14,395 nucleotides of DNA from JBDHZU01 sp039812085 (GTDB lineage: Bacteria > Actinomycetota > Actinomycetes > S36-B12 > UBA10799), in assembly GCA_039812085.1 (NCBI GenBank), contig JBDHZU010000040.1, positions 1-14,395 of the forward strand, read 5' to 3'. Position numbers and translations under genes: made by a program. Position 1 is the stretch's first letter. The number at the start of each line of letters is the position of its first letter. The notes under the pieces were generated by a model, which saw only the letters and a list, made by a program, of their open reading frames with translations, was not told the DNA's origin and did no database searches. Shown in pieces: positions 1 to 7,294 of the stretch.

Positions 1-144
1 GTGGAGTTGATGGGAATTGATCCCGGTCGATCCATGCGGGAAGTCAGCAGCGGTATGCGTGGTGACAGACGTGATGCCCGCTCCAACAGCAGCAACCGAT
101 GCGGCGGCGGCAAGCCAAGCGGCGAACGTGGACCGTAAGGCCAT
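1..144 (-). CDS. Secreted protein, N-terminal fragment (runs off the left edge)
   Basis: Only the first 48 codons are in the window; the reading frame is open to the edge. The start is an ATG at 144-142, preceded by a good ribosome binding site (AAGGAG on the minus strand, 151-156) with a 6-base spacer, which makes this a real gene start. The N-terminus looks like a Sec signal peptide: MALR gives a short positive end, followed by a long Ala/Val-rich hydrophobic stretch at about residues 7-24. A polar Ser/Thr/His-rich region follows. No lipobox cysteine is visible, so the product is probably secreted or anchored elsewhere in its sequence. Too little is present to name a family. It has its own leader and is separated by 138 bases from the folate-cluster genes upstream, so it is probably a separate transcription unit. 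Confidence 0.68.
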   Translation of the reverse strand, partial: MALRSTFAAWLAAAASVAAVGAGITSVTTHTAADFPHGSTGINSHQLH

Positions 145-162
145 CGTTTGCTCCTTCGCTTG

Positions 163-191
163 GGTTATTCGCCGGTAAACAACTACGTCAA
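163..191 (-). promoter_or_regulatory. Possible sigma-70-type promoter for the left-edge secreted protein
   Basis: On the minus strand TTGACG (191-186) lies 17 bases before ATAACC (168-163). The -35 matches the TTGACA consensus at five of six positions but the -10 is poor. It sits about 18 bases before the ATG at 144, leaving a very short leader that still holds the ribosome binding site. This is an inference from motif and spacing only. Confidence 0.25.
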
Positions 192-251
192 ATCTGACAC
201 ATTGACCCGTCCAGAGTAGCGATCCCCGCATTCACCTGCGACTACCGGTTA

Positions 252-276
252 CTGAGGGTGATGCCAAAGCCCCCAG
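252..276 (-). terminator. Stem-loop after the folate-cluster series; possible terminator without a U-tract
   Basis: Six bases after the TAA of the 103-residue gene, the minus strand can fold CTGGGGG (276-270) with CCCTCAG (258-252). This is a seven-pair stem with one G-U pair and an 11-base loop. No run of T follows, so it is not a classical intrinsic terminator. Its place, at the end of a long co-directional gene series and before an independently started gene, favours a termination or 3'-end-protecting role. Confidence 0.35.
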
Positions 277-282
277 GGTTCG

Positions 283-594
283 TTACTCGTGTTCGCGCAG
301 GTAAGTAGCAAATCGGGCAACAAACAACGGCTCAAGGTCTCCCACATTCTCACCGCTGAAGGTCTCCTCAGCGGCTGAGACCACATCGATGATCGAACCT
401 GAGAGATCACCCAGCGAACCGCCCTCGGCTGCTGCAGCGTTCAGTGACGGTGCGTGCTTGTACAGGTCGTAGAAGAAGCCAAGGTCATGGCGTTGATGGG
501 CTAACGCAAATGCCTTATCGCGAAGTTCCTCGTAGGGAAGGTCTTCAAATGCGGTGCCATCAGCGGTGGACTCGTTAGTACTGGAATCGCTCAC
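283..594 (-). CDS. Small acidic protein of unknown function, last gene of the folate-cluster series
   Basis: This 103-residue protein starts with GTG at 594, only 6 bases after the stop of the DUF3180 gene, so its translation is probably coupled to it. The ribosome binding site is weak. The protein has no signal peptide or membrane segment and is predicted to be cytoplasmic. It is strongly acidic: 20 Asp/Glu against 6 Lys/Arg. The first 16 or so residues are Ser/Thr-rich and probably disordered. From about residue 17 (FEDLPYEELRDKAF) it looks helical, with an aromatic patch GFFYDLYKH and a Gly-rich turn (EGGSLGDLSG), and it ends in a short helix (VARFATYLREH). I do not recognise a named family or any catalytic motif. 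The composition and coupled position support a real gene. A partner of the DUF3180 protein or a folate enzyme is only a guess from position. Confidence 0.75.
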   Translation of the reverse strand: MSDSSTNESTADGTAFEDLPYEELRDKAFALAHQRHDLGFFYDLYKHAPSLNAAAAEGGSLGDLSGSIIDVVSAAEETFSGENVGDLEPLFVARFATYLREHE

Positions 595-600
595 AGTCGA

Positions 601-1176
601 TCAGCCTACCGTCGAACGTGGCAACGACTGGTCGTCCGGACGAGACGCCATGTGATTCGGTACGACCCAATCCTCATCTGCCGGCGAGACAGCCGTCGGT
701 GGTTGATCGTCAGGATCTTCCGGCAACCGGCAAATCGATTCCAACCACAACGCTGCCAAGACAACACAGATGGCAGCGGCCACCGTCGCCACAGCGGCAA
801 TTAGTTGATCCACGGCATACGGCCGATCCGTTCGAGTCGCCAAACTAATCGCCACACCGGTGTAGAAGCCCACCACCAAAGCTCCAGTCCGAGATGCAGC
901 CATGGCGAGCACGGCTGTTCGGGCAACCACCAACGGATTGACCGGACGCACATCCGAACCAACCTCAGTCCGCTTACCCAAGGCAGCAATACGCGGACGC
1001 AAGAGCAGTGCCCAGACAACGAGCGCCACGGCCAGAACTGCCATCGTGATTGTCGCCGTCCACGGCACCGGCATGATGCGGGTCCACGTCGCGTAGATGA
1101 TCTCAACCATCGCCCAACCAATTGCCGCAGCAAGCACGGCCAATACAACGAGCAGGCCAGGTCGGGTGGGAGTCAT
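601..1176 (-). CDS. DUF3180 family membrane protein
   Basis: This 191-residue integral membrane protein has four likely transmembrane segments, at about residues 7-28, 41-60, 81-111 (long, possibly with a re-entrant turn) and 122-147. A polar, acidic, Pro-rich tail of about 45 residues is probably cytoplasmic and disordered. The stretch AASRTGALVVGFYTG in the third segment is the part I associate with the actinobacterial DUF3180 family, whose members usually follow folK; M. tuberculosis has the same order. The biochemical function is unknown. The ATG at 1176 begins 25 bases after the folK stop, and the gene ends 6 bases before the next start, so it is probably co-transcribed with the folate genes. 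The tail looks longer than I remember for the family (about 155 residues). The family call is fairly secure; any role in folate metabolism is inference from position. Confidence 0.85.
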   Translation of the reverse strand: MTPTRPGLLVVLAVLAAAIGWAMVEIIYATWTRIMPVPWTATITMAVLAVALVVWALLLRPRIAALGKRTEVGSDVRPVNPLVVARTAVLAMAASRTGALVVGFYTGVAISLATRTDRPYAVDQLIAAVATVAAAICVVLAALWLESICRLPEDPDDQPPTAVSPADEDWVVPNHMASRPDDQSLPRSTVG

Positions 1177-1201
1177 GCCGCCAGCGTACGCCGCCTAGTG
1201 A

Positions 1202-1744
1202 CTAGCCGGTACCGGTCTGTAGGACCAGTTCGGTTGGTCGCACACCCGCTTTGTCCGCCGAGGTCAACGCAGTAAGCGCATCAGCAACGGTGGTCGATGG
1301 CTGGTGTGAACGCTGGATCTCAAACTGCGGATCGACAGCAGCCCACGGAACAAGCACGAAGGCACGTTGCAGCGCACGTGGGTGCGGCACGGTCAGTTGT
1401 GGGTCATCGCTGAGGTAGTCACCAACTGCCAACACATCGACGTCCAGCGTGCGCGGACCCCAACGTTCGGTTCGTTGCCGATCAGCCTGCAGTTCAGCAA
1501 GCTGAGCCAACGCCAAGAGTTCTGTGGGAGGCAATGTGGAGTCAACAACCAGCACAGCGTTGAGATAGTCCGGCTGTTCAGGGCCACCCACCGGATCAGT
1601 CGCAACAACCGGTGACACGGCAACAACGGTGATGCCCGGGTCAGCGGTGATGGTGTCCACTGCGCTCTGCAGATAGGCCAGTCGATCTCCCAGGTTGGAG
1701 CCCAGTCCGAAGGCGACTCGAACCGAAGTCGACTGATCGTTCAT
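1202..1744 (-). CDS. folK: 2-amino-4-hydroxy-6-hydroxymethyldihydropteridine pyrophosphokinase (HPPK)
   Basis: FolK transfers pyrophosphate from ATP to 6-hydroxymethyl-7,8-dihydropterin, the step before dihydropteroate synthase. The 180-residue length suits a single-domain enzyme. Visible features are the N-terminal GLGSNLGDR at residues 13-21, the family signature RWGPRTLDVDVL at 94-105 with the magnesium-binding aspartates D101 and D103, and PHPR at 120-123. The ATG at 1744-1742 overlaps the folB stop by four bases (ATGA), giving strong evidence for this start and for translational coupling. About 30 C-terminal residues beyond the conserved core look variable. The enzyme is cytoplasmic. The identification is secure. 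Confidence 0.97.
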   Translation of the reverse strand: MNDQSTSVRVAFGLGSNLGDRLAYLQSAVDTITADPGITVVAVSPVVATDPVGGPEQPDYLNAVLVVDSTLPPTELLALAQLAELQADRQRTERWGPRTLDVDVLAVGDYLSDDPQLTVPHPRALQRAFVLVPWAAVDPQFEIQRSHQPSTTVADALTALTSADKAGVRPTELVLQTGTG

Positions 1745-2121
1745 CGAGCGCGGACGATCGTCACAGAGACGTCGGAGAATTGGCTGAGGATGGGCGCCTC
1801 AGGTTTGTGCACGGTGATCTCAACTACTTGGACCAAGGGCAGTTCGAGCAGACGGTTGGCGATCCGTTCGGCAAGCGCCTCGATCAATTGGACAGGTTCA
1901 CCAGTGATGGCGTCATCGATGATGGCTGCTGCCTGGGCGTAGTCGATCGTGTCATTGAGGTCATCAGTGGCGGCTGCTCGACGGAGTTCGGCATGAATAG
2001 TGGCATCAACGACGAACCACTGACCGTTCGTGTTTTCTTCCGGCAGCACCCCGTGGTGGCCAAAGGCTCGAACCCCGAGCAATTGGATCTGATCGAATCC
2101 CTCGAACGATGCGTGGCTCAT
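1741..2121 (-). CDS. folB: Dihydroneopterin aldolase
   Basis: FolB converts 7,8-dihydroneopterin to 6-hydroxymethyl-7,8-dihydropterin and glycolaldehyde. It feeds FolK, whose start it overlaps. I choose the ATG at 2121, which overlaps the folP stop as ATGA and gives 126 residues. A longer frame with a TTG start at 2142 would add seven residues and run 25 bases into folP, and is less likely. Family features are GVRAFGHHGVLPEE at residues 16-29 (including the active-site region), IDYAQ at 59-63, the LIEALAERIA helix at 79-88, and HKPEAPI at 105-111 with the conserved lysine K106. Length and motifs match the homo-octameric cytoplasmic enzyme. Confidence 0.95.
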   Translation of the reverse strand: MSHASFEGFDQIQLLGVRAFGHHGVLPEENTNGQWFVVDATIHAELRRAAATDDLNDTIDYAQAAAIIDDAITGEPVQLIEALAERIANRLLELPLVQVVEITVHKPEAPILSQFSDVSVTIVRAR

Positions 2122-2966
2122 ACCGAAGATCCTGCCTGCCAAGCCCGTGCAACCTCAACCGCATCTCGGCTAGTTCGCGCATCATGCACCCGAACGCCCC
2201 ACGCACCGCAATGCGCAGCAATGGCTGAGACTGCAGCCGACGCCACATCCCGGTCTGAGACCGGGCGTTGTTCACCGGCATCGTTGGCCAGTAATTCCCC
2301 AAGGAACCGTTTGCGAGAAGCACCCACCAACACCGGCTGACCGAGTGCGACGAGTTTGTCGAGGTGATGCAACAAGGCCCAGTTGTGATCGGCATTCTTG
2401 GCAAAGCCCAACCCCGGATCGAGAACAACCTGCGCCGGATCGATCCCTGCCTCGACCGCGGCGTCGAATCGTTGAGCCAGCGCAGTCACCACGTCTGTGA
2501 CCACATCGTCGTAATGCGCTAAGTCCTGCATGCGCACACTGTGCGCTCGCCAATGCATAAGCACGATGGGCACTCTCAGCTGCGCAACCGTGGACAGCAT
2601 CTGACGATCAGCCAATCCCCCACTGACATCGTTAACCAGCACAGCGCCCGCAGCCACCGCTTCGTGCGCAACCCGGGCCCGCATTGTGTCCACTCCAACC
2701 GCAATGCCGCGCTCAGTCAGTCCACGAATAACCGGGAGGACTCGTCGCAGCTCTTCGGCAGAAGACACCCTCGCAGCACCTGGCCGGGTTGACTCTCCGC
2801 CCACATCAACCAGATCAGCACCGTCTTCGACAAGTTCCTGACCCCGAGCAATTGCCACCTGGGCATCGAGATGTTGTCCACCATCACTGAACGAATCCGG
2901 GGTCACATTGACCACCCCCATGACGAGGGTTCGATCAACCGGAGTCAACGACGACAAGTCGGCCAC
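2118..2966 (-). CDS. folP: Dihydropteroate synthase
   Basis: FolP condenses 6-hydroxymethyl-dihydropterin pyrophosphate with p-aminobenzoate to make dihydropteroate, and is the sulfonamide target. The 282-residue TIM-barrel protein carries the expected blocks in order: GVVNVTPDSFSDGG at residues 17-30, VGGESTRPGA at 55-64, VDTMR at 92-96, NDVSGG at 112-117, MHWRAHS at 137-143, LDPGLGFAK at 182-190, GASRKRFLG at 215-223 and RVHDA at 259-263. The start is a GTG at 2966, six bases after the folE stop, and the stop overlaps folB. Clustering with folE, folB and folK points to the housekeeping synthase and not a second FolP2-like paralogue. No resistance-type insertion stands out near the substrate loops. 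Confidence 0.97.
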   Translation of the reverse strand: MADLSSLTPVDRTLVMGVVNVTPDSFSDGGQHLDAQVAIARGQELVEDGADLVDVGGESTRPGAARVSSAEELRRVLPVIRGLTERGIAVGVDTMRARVAHEAVAAGAVLVNDVSGGLADRQMLSTVAQLRVPIVLMHWRAHSVRMQDLAHYDDVVTDVVTALAQRFDAAVEAGIDPAQVVLDPGLGFAKNADHNWALLHHLDKLVALGQPVLVGASRKRFLGELLANDAGEQRPVSDRDVASAAVSAIAAHCGAWGVRVHDARTSRDAVEVARAWQAGSSV

Positions 2967-2972
2967 AGACCA

Positions 2973-3584
2973 TCACCGACTATTGATCAAAGCCATTGCT
3001 TCGGACCGGGTGGCGGCATCACGAAGCTGCCCACGCACCGCACTGGTGACTGTCCTTGATCCCGGCTTTCGCACTCCCCGCATCGCCATGCACAGATGTT
3101 CGGCTTCCAACACGACGATGGTTCCGCGTGGTTGCAGGCTCCGCTCCAGCGCATCGGCAATCTGCGTGGTGAGACGTTCTTGCACCTGCGGACGACGGGC
3201 GTACACCTCGACTAAGCGGGCCAGCTTGCTCAACCCCGTGATCTGACCATCCTCTGCCGGGATATATCCGATATGCGCCCGGCCGAAGAACGGCACCAGG
3301 TGGTGTTCACAGACGCTCCACATCTCAATGTCTTTGACCAAGACGAGTTCGTCGTGCGCCAGATCGAAGGTGGTAGTCAGAACGTCCTCTGGCCGTTGCC
3401 GAAGTCCACCGAAAATCTCGGCATACATCCGAGCAACCCGAGCGGGGGTATCAACCAACCCATCTCGGTCCGGATCTTCGCCGACGGCAAACAACAATTC
3501 GCGGACGGCGTCTTCTGCACGCTGTTGATCGAACTCAGGGATGTCTGCCGGATCTCGCTCGTCACGATCAATGGGATCAGTCAC
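2973..3584 (-). CDS. folE: GTP cyclohydrolase I, zinc type
   Basis: FolE opens GTP to 7,8-dihydroneopterin triphosphate, the committed step of folate synthesis. The protein has 203 residues, normal for a bacterial homodecamer subunit. The zinc ligands of the classical enzyme are visible: CEHH at residues 92-95 (C92 and H95) and HLCM at 163-166 (C165), so this is the FolE1 type and not the metal-flexible FolE2. Other family marks are DTPARVARMY at 45-54, HHLVPFFGRAHIGYIP at 94-109 and GLSKLAR at 117-123. The start is a GTG at 3584, 23 bases after the ftsH stop, with no strong ribosome binding site. The first ~15 residues are charged and probably flexible. The gene leads the folate part of the series. 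Confidence 0.97.
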   Translation of the reverse strand: MTDPIDRDERDPADIPEFDQQRAEDAVRELLFAVGEDPDRDGLVDTPARVARMYAEIFGGLRQRPEDVLTTTFDLAHDELVLVKDIEMWSVCEHHLVPFFGRAHIGYIPAEDGQITGLSKLARLVEVYARRPQVQERLTTQIADALERSLQPRGTIVVLEAEHLCMAMRGVRKPGSRTVTSAVRGQLRDAATRSEAMALINSR

Positions 3585-3607
3585 GTCAGCACGCTATCGG
3601 CTTGCGG

Positions 3608-5587
3608 TTAGTGAGACTCAGCTGGCGGTTGCTGATCATCACCGTTCGTCGGCAGCATCGTCTGACCATGAGCGGCGACGCCTCCGTCCTTGATCGGAGC
3701 GGCGACAGGGCCTGCTCCGGTACGACGACGGTCCGATCCGGTCCACGCAGGGCGCGCCGGACGCTTACGAATATTCGCGAAGACCTCTGCGACCTCGTCC
3801 TTATTGAGGGTCTCTTTGTCCAAGAGCTCCAACACCAGGTTATCCAGGATGTCGCGGTTGTCGAACAGGATCTCGTAGGCCTCCATATGTGCCTGCTCGA
3901 TCAGCGTTCGGACTTCCTCATCGATGGCCGCCGCGATCTCTTCGGAGTAGTCACGCTCATGTCCACGATCCATTCCAAGGAAGACTTCACCGTTCTCTTT
4001 GCCGTACTTGATGGCACCGAGACGTTCGGTCATTCCGTACTGCGTCACCATCGCGCGGGCCACACCAGTTGCCTTCTCGATGTCGTTGGCCGCGCCTGTG
4101 GTGGGATCGTGGAAGACCATTTCTTCCGCTGCACGACCGCCGAGCATGTACGACAACTGGTCCAGCATCTCGTTGCGAGTGGTCGAGTACTTCTCTTTGT
4201 CCGGCAGCACCATCGTGTAGCCGAGTGCCCGGCCACGCGGAAGAATCGTGATCTTGTGGACCGGGTCGCTATTCGGCAATGCTGCGGCGACCATCGCGTG
4301 ACCACCCTCGTGGTACGCGGTGATGACGCGCTCATGATCACTCATCACGCGAGTGCGTTTCTGCGGACCAGCCAGCACGCGGTCGATGGCCTCATCCAGT
4401 GACTTGTTGTCTACCAGCGCCTTGCCCTCACGAGCAGTGAGCAATGCGGCTTCGTTAAGCACGTTGGCCAGGTCAGCACCGGTGAATCCCGGGGTCCGCC
4501 GGGCAACTGCCATCAGATCGACGTTGGGGTCGAAAGGCTTGCCACGGGCATGCACCTTGAGGATGTCGAAACGTCCGGTCAGATCAGGGCGTTCCACCGC
4601 TATCTGTCGATCGAAACGACCGGGTCGTAGCAACGCTGGGTCCAAAATGTCTGGCCGGTTCGTCGCCGCGATAAGGATGACTCCACTGGTGACATCGAAC
4701 CCGTCCATCTCGACCAGCATCTGGTTGAGGGTTTGCTCGCGTTCGTCGTGTCCGCCACCCAGGCCTGCGCCGCGATGACGACCCACCGCATCGATCTCGT
4801 CGACGAAGATGATGGCCGGCGCGTTCTGCTTGGCCTGCTCGAACAAGTCGCGTACACGGCTAGCACCGACACCAACAAACATCTCTACGAAATCGGAACC
4901 GGAGATCGAATAGAAGGGCACCTCGGCCTCACCAGCGACGGCGCGCGCAAGCAAGGTCTTACCGGTACCAGGCGGGCCATAAAGCAGCACGCCCTTAGGA
5001 ATCTTTGCGCCGACTGCATGGAACTTGGCTGGCTCCTTGAGGAACTCCTTGATCTCTTCAAGTTCCTCCACCGCCTCGTCGGCACCAGCCACGTCCGCGA
5101 AGGTCGTCTTCGGCATGTCCTTGCTCAATGCCTTCGTCTTGGCCTTACCGAAGCTCATCAGACGAGCGCCGCCACCTTGCATCTGGCTCATGAAGAAGAA
5201 CAGCAACAAGATGATGATGAGCACTGGCAGCAGCGAGAGCACCAACGAAGCCCAGAAGCTTTCCTTAGTGACCTTGACGTTGTAGCCGTCGGGAAGCTGG
5301 CCGGCATCCTTCTTGGCCTGCAGCTGTTGCTGCAGGGGCAGCGCCTGCCCATCCACGAATGACGACTCGGTTTGAGTGCCGTCTTGAAGCGTGATCTTGA
5401 GGACCTGTTCGCGGTCCATGATGGTGGCAGATTTGGCCTGATTGTTCTGAATGCTGGTGATGGACTGCCACGTATCGACTTGCTTGGGTGCACTCATACT
5501 GGTCCACAAGTTGGAGACCAACAAAATGAGCAAGACCATCAACCCGATCCATACGACCGGGCCACGAAGAATACGCTTAGCGTCCAT
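3608..5587 (-). CDS. ftsH: ATP-dependent zinc metalloprotease FtsH
   Basis: FtsH is a membrane-bound AAA+ protease that unfolds and degrades damaged membrane proteins and some cytoplasmic regulators, working as a hexamer. In 659 residues one sees a first transmembrane helix at about 10-28, an extracytoplasmic domain to about 110, a second helix at about 113-133, and the AAA module with Walker A GPPGTGKT (204-211), Walker B IIFVDEID (259-266) and the second region of homology around 310-326. The protease domain follows, with the zinc motif HEGGH at 426-430 and the probable third ligand D502 in GAANDIEKAT. The last ~50 residues are Arg/Pro/Gly-rich and probably disordered, as in several actinobacterial FtsH proteins. 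The ATG at 5587 lies 84 bases after hpt. The Shine-Dalgarno is weak, so a promoter or another control may lie in that gap. Confidence 0.98.
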   Translation of the reverse strand: MDAKRILRGPVVWIGLMVLLILLVSNLWTSMSAPKQVDTWQSITSIQNNQAKSATIMDREQVLKITLQDGTQTESSFVDGQALPLQQQLQAKKDAGQLPDGYNVKVTKESFWASLVLSLLPVLIIILLLFFFMSQMQGGGARLMSFGKAKTKALSKDMPKTTFADVAGADEAVEELEEIKEFLKEPAKFHAVGAKIPKGVLLYGPPGTGKTLLARAVAGEAEVPFYSISGSDFVEMFVGVGASRVRDLFEQAKQNAPAIIFVDEIDAVGRHRGAGLGGGHDEREQTLNQMLVEMDGFDVTSGVILIAATNRPDILDPALLRPGRFDRQIAVERPDLTGRFDILKVHARGKPFDPNVDLMAVARRTPGFTGADLANVLNEAALLTAREGKALVDNKSLDEAIDRVLAGPQKRTRVMSDHERVITAYHEGGHAMVAAALPNSDPVHKITILPRGRALGYTMVLPDKEKYSTTRNEMLDQLSYMLGGRAAEEMVFHDPTTGAANDIEKATGVARAMVTQYGMTERLGAIKYGKENGEVFLGMDRGHERDYSEEIAAAIDEEVRTLIEQAHMEAYEILFDNRDILDNLVLELLDKETLNKDEVAEVFANIRKRPARPAWTGSDRRRTGAGPVAAPIKDGGVAAHGQTMLPTNGDDQQPPAESH

Positions 5588-5641
5588 TACCGACCAAGCC
5601 TAAGCGAGAACCCATTCGGCGCACAGACCGACGGGCAGGTT

Positions 5642-5667
5642 GGCGTTACGCCCTGAGCATCACGCCC
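5642..5667. repeat. Small inverted and direct repeat in the hpt-ftsH gap
   Basis: GGCGTTACGCC at 5642-5652 is a perfect 11-base palindrome (five-base arms around one T). A second copy of ACGCCC lies at 5662-5667, so the right arm is repeated 14 bases away. It is directly behind the hpt stop and about 55 bases before the ftsH start. It may be a protein-binding site for ftsH control, or part of an RNA hairpin after hpt in which GGCGT pairs with the distal ACGCC. No T-run is present. Chance cannot be excluded at this length. Confidence 0.3.
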
Positions 5668-5671
5668 ACAG

Positions 5672-6214
5672 TTACTGGGGCAAAGTGGCGATACAACGCA
5701 GGTTGCGGAAGCGCTCGTCAACATCCATTCCGTAGCCGACGACAAACTCATTCTCGATATCGAACCCGACGTACTTGACCGGGATCTCGTTGGTGATGGC
5801 TTCCGGTTTACGCAGCAAGGTGAGGATTTCTACCGATGCCGGATTGCGGGTGGCCAAGCTGCGGATCAGCCAGCGCAAGGTCAGGCCGGAGTCCAAGACG
5901 TCTTCCACGATGAGCACATGGCGACCCTCGATTTCGACATCGAGGTCTTTCAAGATGCGCACCACGCCGCTGGAACGTTTGCCAGCGCCATAACTCGACA
6001 CCGCCATCCAGTCGATCGATGCATGGCGGGTGAGTAGCCGGGTGAAGTCGGCCATCACCATCATGGCGCCCTTCAACACACCAACCAGCAAGAGATCGTC
6101 TTCCGGCGGGTAGTCCGCCTGTACCTGTTCGGCTAGTTGCGCCAAACGTTCCAGAATCTGCTCTTCGGTGATGAGCACTCGGTCAATCTCAGAGTCCACG
6201 TCTTCGGCGCGCAT
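5672..6214 (-). CDS. hpt: Hypoxanthine(-guanine) phosphoribosyltransferase
   Basis: The enzyme salvages hypoxanthine or guanine with PRPP to IMP or GMP in the cytoplasm. The 180-residue protein has the type I PRTase fold marks: VLKGA at residues 46-50, SSYG at 73-76 in the flexible loop, the PRPP loop VEDVLDSGLT at 103-112, and VGFDIENEFVVGYGMD at 149-164 with the purine-contacting region, followed by ERFRNL at 167-172. The ATG at 6214 has an acceptable ribosome binding site (GAGGGG on the minus strand, about 11-12 bases upstream) and follows the tilS stop by 40 bases. The tilS-hpt-ftsH order is widespread in Gram-positive bacteria, where HPRT and TilS have been reported to act together on ftsH expression in Bacillus and Listeria. 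Whether that holds here cannot be seen from sequence. Confidence 0.96.
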   Translation of the reverse strand: MRAEDVDSEIDRVLITEEQILERLAQLAEQVQADYPPEDDLLLVGVLKGAMMVMADFTRLLTRHASIDWMAVSSYGAGKRSSGVVRILKDLDVEIEGRHVLIVEDVLDSGLTLRWLIRSLATRNPASVEILTLLRKPEAITNEIPVKYVGFDIENEFVVGYGMDVDERFRNLRCIATLPQ

Positions 6215-6254
6215 TGAGTTGGTAATCCCCTCGAGAAGTTATGACCGTGATGCT

Positions 6255-7292
6255 CTAGCTTCGCAGATCCTGCCGGACACTCTGCTGCCACGCCTGGCCG
6301 ATGGTGATGGTGTCGCCCGAACGAGTCGCATCCTGCTCGCCCGGCAACCGAACCGCCCCTTGGCCACGCCAGTCCCCGACTAGTCGATCGACCTGTTCCA
6401 GGTGAGCGGCCGTTAAAGATCCGGCTGGACAACCCGCAGCTAACGCAGCGAGGCGAAATAGCCGCCGACGAACTGCGGGCGGAACATCACCCAACGATCC
6501 AGCCGAACCTTCGAGGGACACCGTCACAATCGGTTCGGTCACCAGCCGTACAGCGGCCTCACGTCGAGTCCATTCGTCTAAAGCCTCGTTGTCTGCCGCC
6601 AACAACTCGGCAGTCCGCGCCAAGCCCAATACGGTGCGATCTCCTAGCTGCGCCACTAGCGTCGGCAGCACCTGCTGTCGCACTCGAACCCGGGCAAACG
6701 TCTCATCGGAGTTGTGCGGGTCTTCGTGGATGGACAAACCAGTGCCAACCACAGAGTCGCGCACTGTCTGACGATCAATGCCCAGCAGTGGTCGTCGCCA
6801 CATTCCGTCAACCGGACGCATACCCGCCAATGACCGCGACCCAGACCCACGCAACAAACCGAGCATCACCGTCTCTGCTTGGTCGTCGCGGGTATGGGCA
6901 AGCAGCAAAGCCGACGCATGGTGTCGTCGGGCAGCAGCAAGCAATGCGGCTCGTCGGGCGGTTCGGGCTGCCGCCTCCATCCCACCGTTTCCGGGACCGG
7001 TCGCAACATCCACTGCTACAACCTCGACTGGATGAAGTCCCAGCGCCACACACTGCTGACCGGCAGCTTGCGCAACGTCGGCAGAACCGTCTTGCAATTG
7101 ATGGTCGATCACCACAGCACCAGCCCGAATAACGCCTTTGCTCGCGCAATCAGCGGCTGCCTGAGCCAGGGCCAACGAATCCGCTCCGCCTGAACACGCC
7201 ACCAAGACCAACTCGTCCGGGCCGAGGTCCGCCAGCGCCCGCTGGGTTTCCAGCGCTAACTCTCGACGGGGCACTGACGCGGCGGAATCCAT
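6255..7292 (-). CDS. tilS: tRNA(Ile)-lysidine synthetase
   Basis: TilS attaches lysine to C34 of the CAU-anticodon tRNA(Ile), changing decoding from AUG to AUA; it is normally essential. I take the ATG at 7292, two bases after the stop of the upstream gene, giving 345 residues. A GTG at 7319 in the same frame would add nine residues and overlap that gene by 25 bases. The N-terminal PP-loop ATPase domain carries ACSGGADS at residues 32-39, IDHQLQDGS at 62-70, GMEAAARTARR at 104-114 and AHTRDDQAET at 132-141, then the RGSG turn at 148-151 and EDPHNSDETFARVRVR at about 190-205. The remaining ~140 residues are helical and variable. The length is that of the short actinobacterial form, which lacks the full C-terminal domains of the E. 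coli enzyme. Confidence 0.95.
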   Translation of the reverse strand: MDSAASVPRRELALETQRALADLGPDELVLVACSGGADSLALAQAAADCASKGVIRAGAVVIDHQLQDGSADVAQAAGQQCVALGLHPVEVVAVDVATGPGNGGMEAAARTARRAALLAAARRHHASALLLAHTRDDQAETVMLGLLRGSGSRSLAGMRPVDGMWRRPLLGIDRQTVRDSVVGTGLSIHEDPHNSDETFARVRVRQQVLPTLVAQLGDRTVLGLARTAELLAADNEALDEWTRREAAVRLVTEPIVTVSLEGSAGSLGDVPPAVRRRLFRLAALAAGCPAGSLTAAHLEQVDRLVGDWRGQGAVRLPGEQDATRSGDTITIGQAWQQSVRQDLRS

Positions 7293-7294
7293 CG

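Noticed and set aside
805..1275. Plus-strand open frame over DUF3180 and folK
   Set aside because: The Arg/His/Ser-rich composition is typical of an antisense shadow; both minus-strand genes are well supported.
3585..3607. Riboswitch (tetrahydrofolate type) in front of the folate genes
   Set aside because: The gap before folE is only 23 bases, and no structured leader is visible before ftsH either.
3602..4402. Long plus-strand open frame (266 codons) antisense to ftsH
   Set aside because: It lies wholly over the conserved protease and AAA domain of ftsH on the other strand, has no ribosome binding site or recognisable motif, and is the expected shadow of GC-rich codon use.
4733..5362. Second plus-strand open frame (209 codons) antisense to ftsH
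   Set aside because: Same reasoning: it covers Walker A/B coding sequence on the opposite strand and its predicted protein is not family-like.
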